Source of the DNA: Scenedesmus sp. ARA3
Lineage: Eukaryota > Chlorophyta > Chlorophyceae > Sphaeropleales > Scenedesmaceae
Assembly (NCBI GenBank): GCA_004335835.1
Contig: RWJK01001695.1
Coordinates: forward strand, 1 to 64,000
Length of the DNA: 64,000 bases
Reading direction: 5' to 3'
Shown one piece after another: positions 60,793 through 64,000 of this stretch. The stretch's first letter is position 1; every line of letters starts with the position of its first letter. Position numbers and translations under genes: made by a program. The notes beneath the pieces were generated by a model. That model made no database searches, was not told the origin of the DNA, and was given only the letters and a program-made list of their open reading frames with translations.

Positions 60793-63700
60793 CAAACGCA
60801 AGGTATCTCAGCATGCAAGCTGTCAGCAGGAACACCGCCCAGCAGCAGCAACAGCTGTACTCAAACCGCATACGTGCCGTGGCTGCAGTTACACTCACCA
60901 CGCTGCGCAGTGCCCTGCAAGTGGACAGGCATGCAAAGCAAGTACCTGCAGCCCTCTTATGTGCTCAAGGTGCACTCATACTCACCGCGCTGCGCAGCCC
61001 TCCATGTACTTGGCCTTGTGTGCAGCACGTATGCGCTCCTCGCCCACTGCTGCATCCTCGAAGGCAGCAGCAGCCACGCTCAAGCAGCGTGCATGCTCCT
61101 CATCCAGTGCTGCTTCCTCAGGCACCACACCCTGCACCCAGCATCCGATTCAATTGAATATAACATTATATGATTATGATTGACACAGCACGTACATGTG
61201 CATGCATATTACTGCTTGCTCAAGCATTACAAGCAGTGCAGACAAATTCGCTCTTTGCCATGCAACAGAGCTAGGCCGCAGTTATGTGGCGTAAAGCAGG
61301 TGTGTACAACCGCATCACAAAGCAAGGTGCCGGGCACGCACCTCGTCGAAGGCTGCCGCGTATGCCGCCTCGGCGACGTCTGCTGCTCGCCGGCACTCCT
61401 GCTCTGCCACACCCTGCAGCAGCAGAGGCGGCAGCACATGCGCAAAGCAAGCTCAACACTAGCAAATGCACTGCAATACATTGTGCTGTTAATGATTTGA
61501 CTGACTGTGGCTACATGCACGCATGCGGCAGCAGCCCGCTCAGCCTGAAGTGCACACAGCAGCCACTGCAGTTAGCTGCTGCCCCCTTTGCAGAACTGAC
61601 ATCAACAGGACGCACACCTGCCATGCCGTGGCGATAGTTGGCACTGCTCCATCATTGATGGCCTGCACATACGCCTCAGTGAGCCCAGCCAGCACTGGCC
61701 CGCTCAGCACATACGTTCCCAGGTGCTTGGGCTGCGCCTGCAGGAAGCAATGCAGACACACCGGCAGCATAGCTGTCATTGAGCTGTGATTATTGTGTCG
61801 GTTGACGGCACACATGGATAGCACAGCGTCATCGCTAGCGCTAGCACACAGCTTCCTGCAGAATCTGTGCCTCATTTGGTGGTTGAGGGACCACGTACTG
61901 GTTTGGTGGCGCTTGAACATACCATGCAGCTGATTTGCGGGATGCCGCTGATCCTGTGGTACATCGTGACAAAGCGCTTCAGCAGCTGCAAACAACCAGC
62001 TCCACGCAAATGCTACTAGACCTCCACAACAGGGCAGTGCCCTGCCAGAAGCTAGGCAGCACACACGCCACGCACATGCAGGCGCAACGCCACAGCCGAC
62101 TCACCTTCTGCAGGATGAGCTTGAGCAGTGACGCCACGCCGTCCCTGAACTCCGGCCGCAGCTGCTCCGGCTGGATGTGGTCCAGCGTCACCAGCGCCTG
62201 CAGCCACACAGAATGATGCAGCATTATGCGACAATCAGCATCAACAGAGCTGCTGGGAAGGTGATGGTGAAGCAGGATGCAGGGCCACTGGTAGTGTCAC
62301 AACTGTGCTGGATGTGGTCCAACGTCACCAGCGCCTGCACAAACCATCCAGCATCACGCGACAATAGACATCAACAGAGCTCGTGCAAATGTTACAGTGC
62401 AGCACTATGCAGCGGCCGACGGCAGTGATACAGCTGCGTCGTTGCTGCAGTGCTGCTGCCTCCGCTGCGAGGAAGCGGTTTGCACGCCTACATGCGTGCA
62501 AGGATGCACGCCCTGTCAGCACGCTGGCCTCTCAAGGGTTCGCGTTGCAGCCAGAAGCAACCGTTGCCTGACGCATCACCCTCCATTGCAGCAAGCCCGC
62601 CACCAGCGCACCAACCCCACTCACCAGCTCGTCGTGCATGGGGCGCACCAGCGTGGCGCAGTCCCTGTCAGGGAACATCCCTTTATATATGCACAACTCA
62701 TACCAAACACCGCTCTCCAGCCCCTCAACAGCTTGGCCACATAAAGTTCTCCCTTGCCTGTCACACAAACACTGCTCGCGCAGCATCCACTAGCCTCACC
62801 AGCTCGTCGTGAATGGGCCGCACCAGCGTGGCGCAGTCCCTGTCAGGGAACAGGCCCATCCACAATCCAAAGGTTGACTACACAATCCCCACTAGCCCCT
62901 TGCCAGCTCGCTGTGCATGTGTCCACTTCCCTTGCACATCCTCCCTGCCCTGCCACATTACCCTGCCCTCGCCAGCCCGCGCCCCTGCTCACCAGCTCAT
63001 CGTGCATGGGGCGCACCAGCGTGGCGCAGTCCCTGTCAGGGAACAGGCCCTTGATGCTGGTGCGGATGGCGTTCTTGGCCTCCACGGCAGCGCCCAGGCC
63101 CCCAACAGGCATCAGCGCAGTCTCCAGGTAGTCGTTGGGCGTCACCTGTGCAGAGGATTACGCAGGTCATGATACGTTACTACCAGCAGCTTCAAAAGAG
63201 GTGCTTATCCAGACAGAGGCATCAGCGCGGTCTCCAGGTAGTCGTTGCGCGTCACCTGCGCAGGAGGTTATCAGTTATGCATGCACCTGTCAAACCAGAT
63301 CTTTGAAGCAGCTGTATGGTCTGCAGGTAGTCGCTGGGCGCCACCTGCGCAGGAGATTATGCATGCACACGTGCGCTACCACAACAGACACAGCTGAAAA
63401 CAAGGATGTCGTGAGCGTATTGAGCACAGACAACCATTGAGAATGCAGCTGAACGGAAAAAACCAGCACCATTAATGCACTCACAGTGCGGCCGTGCTCG
63501 TCCTCCAGGCGCAGGTAGAAGTCTCGCAGCAGCCACAGGAAGGAGGGCGTGAACTCGCGCAGCTCGCGGTCAGTCTGGATGGAGCAGCAGCAGCAGCAGC
63601 AGCAGCGGCGGCAGCAGCAACAGCAGCAGGTACAAACGCTCAATGGCATCCTGGTCACAACTTACATCCCATCTCACCGCGTGTGTGATCGTTTGTAAGC

Positions 63701-63880
63701 GAGTGGCTTGCGCATTCATCCATTCAGGTCACCTGCACTGCGCGTCTGCTGAGAGATTGATCACTGGCAAGCACGATGCAACCACACCGCAGCAGCTGCG
63801 CTGCCAGCGCTTATTGACTCACCCCTTTGCTGTTGGTGCGCACTTTGATGTGCTTGGTCATCTCAGTGACCAGGCTCAGC
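56869..63880 (-). CDS. Guanylate-binding protein (GBP) family, 5' end outside window
   Basis: Exons in order, phase-checked: 63880-63823, 63574-63485, 63145-62993, 62197-62105, 61985-61923, 61737-61618, 61413-61342, 61131-60986, 60755-60617, 60141-60022, 59655-59572, 59277-59161, 58640-58506, 58183-58001 and 57468-57198. The last may stay open to a TAA/TGA-type stop at 56869; whether it does is unresolved, and one short exon near 58800 may be missing. LVTEMTKHIKVR, FLWLLRDFYLRLEDEHGRT, TPNDYLETALMPVGG, FPDRDCATLVRP, QLRPEFRDGVASLL, GPVLAGLTEAYVQAINDGAV and ATAWQGVAEQECRRA match the end of the GBP GTPase domain and the start of its helical domain. The C-terminal half is a long coiled coil (LSRQLEEV, LAERQRDEAEAAVAELEAQL). 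Plant and algal GBPs are dynamin-related large GTPases. The P-loop lies beyond 64000. Confidence 0.88.
57698..57905 (-). repeat. Two partial copies of a GBP coiled-coil exon (3' part)
   Basis: KSEVAGLSRQLEEV-like copies at about 57755-57698 and 57905-57850 lie downstream of the real exon (58183-58001) and keep the GTGGGTG donor. Intron sequence AATGCGTATGTGGCCCATCA is copied with them. Confidence 0.92.
58800..59115 (-). repeat. Partial copies of a GBP coiled-coil exon (3' part)
   Basis: VDNENKAGK followed by GTGAGG occurs at about 59110-59080 and 59012-58985 downstream of the real exon (59277-59161). More distant variants are near 58905 and 58800 (VDMEKEAGE). The last could be a genuine small exon. 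Confidence 0.75.
59795..60400 (-). repeat. Partial copies of GBP exon FLDQY...RQEAQ on both sides
   Basis: The real exon is 60141-60022. Upstream copies at about 60270-60213 (FLDQYLRLAAGPLKWVKL) and 60405-60365 (LDEYVRLDAGPLQ) keep the 5' part. A downstream copy at 59872-59800 (VEFLKATYPRIVNEMLGRQE) keeps the 3' part with GTACGG. Confidence 0.92.
60761..60791. repeat. (CAG)n before a GBP splice acceptor
   Basis: About ten CAG units, (CTG)n in gene sense, ending five bases before the acceptor of the exon starting at 60755. Confidence 0.9.
62300..62853 (-). repeat. Partial copies of two GBP exons
   Basis: FPDRDCATLVRPIHDEL and FPDRDCATLVRPMHDEL copies at 62853-62811 and 62681-62629 repeat the 3' end of exon 63145-62993 with its donor. 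At 62338-62303 the 5' start of exon 62197-62105 (ALVTLDHIQ) is repeated upstream of it. Confidence 0.92.
63222..63345 (-). repeat. Two partial copies of GBP exon start (TPNDYLET)
   Basis: Copies at 63258-63222 (VTRNDYLETALMP) and 63344-63314 (VAPSDYLQT), each after a GCGCAG acceptor, upstream of the real exon start at 63145. Confidence 0.9.
63585..63605. repeat. (CAG)n before a GBP splice acceptor
   Basis: About seven CAG units, CTG in gene sense, immediately before the acceptor CCATCCAG of the exon starting at 63574. Confidence 0.85.
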
Positions 63881-64000
63881 CTACACACAGAGAGCAGCAG
63901 CAGGAGGTGGCCAAGAAGGAGGACGGAGTAGATACCCTCGGCTGCTGAAAGGATGCAGGTCGACAGTGCCCAGCGACAAGACATCAACTCTGCTCAACCA

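Noticed and set aside
6928..63345. Exon copies as gene conversion between paralogous full genes or as assembly duplicates
   Set aside because: Copies are partial, always stop at the same exon's interior and differ by many substitutions and indels. Full paralogous genes are not present. Only the TruB pair at 45571 and 45773 is similar enough to need a coverage check.

Overview
The window is nuclear DNA of a photosynthetic eukaryote, most likely a chlorophyte green alga. It has intron-rich genes with GT..AG junctions, many (CAG/CTG)n tracts, a plant-type full-size ABCG transporter, a plant-type chloroplast fructose-1,6-bisphosphatase, a plant-type guanylate-binding protein and TGTAA motifs behind some stop codons (the usual chlorophyte poly(A) signal). 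Placement in Sphaeropleales/Scenedesmaceae is only a guess from overall style.

Layout. 1-186 (+): 3' end of a Gln/Lys-rich reading frame cut by the window edge. 1466-2721 (-): small protein with three sequence repeats. 3071-4625 (-): leucine-rich-repeat protein with a C-terminal membrane anchor. 6079-10338 (-): secreted metzincin metallopeptidase of a bacterial-looking family. 10677-13502 (-): FHA-domain nuclear protein. 14692-16116 (+): COX23/CHCHD7-like twin CX9C protein with a poly-Gln tail. 17755-26321 (+): GH32 beta-fructofuranosidase. 29787-40825 (-): full-size PDR-type ABCG transporter of about 28 exons. 41896-46489 (+): TruB tRNA pseudouridine synthase. 46990-51536 (+): FBPase resembling plastid isoform II. 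52400-55240: degenerate tandem duplication. 56869-63880 (-): guanylate-binding protein whose GTPase N-terminus lies beyond the right edge. The genes are unrelated in pathway, as expected for a eukaryotic chromosome; the plastid TruB and FBPase are simply neighbours. Most exon models were checked by hand and keep reading phase across every proposed junction; the exceptions are stated in the entries.

The most unusual property of the window is architectural. At least seven of the genes carry arrays of decayed partial copies of their own exons in the flanking introns. Copies that keep the splice acceptor and the 5' part of an exon lie upstream of the real exon. Copies that keep the 3' part and the splice donor lie downstream. 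FBPase exon 6 has about seven such copies before the real one. A second theme is that (CTG)n tracts in the sense strand run directly into splice acceptors. Other points are a long hairpin at 55554-55699, a reading-frame switch inside a CAG tract in the GH32 gene, and a minisatellite holding an assembly gap.
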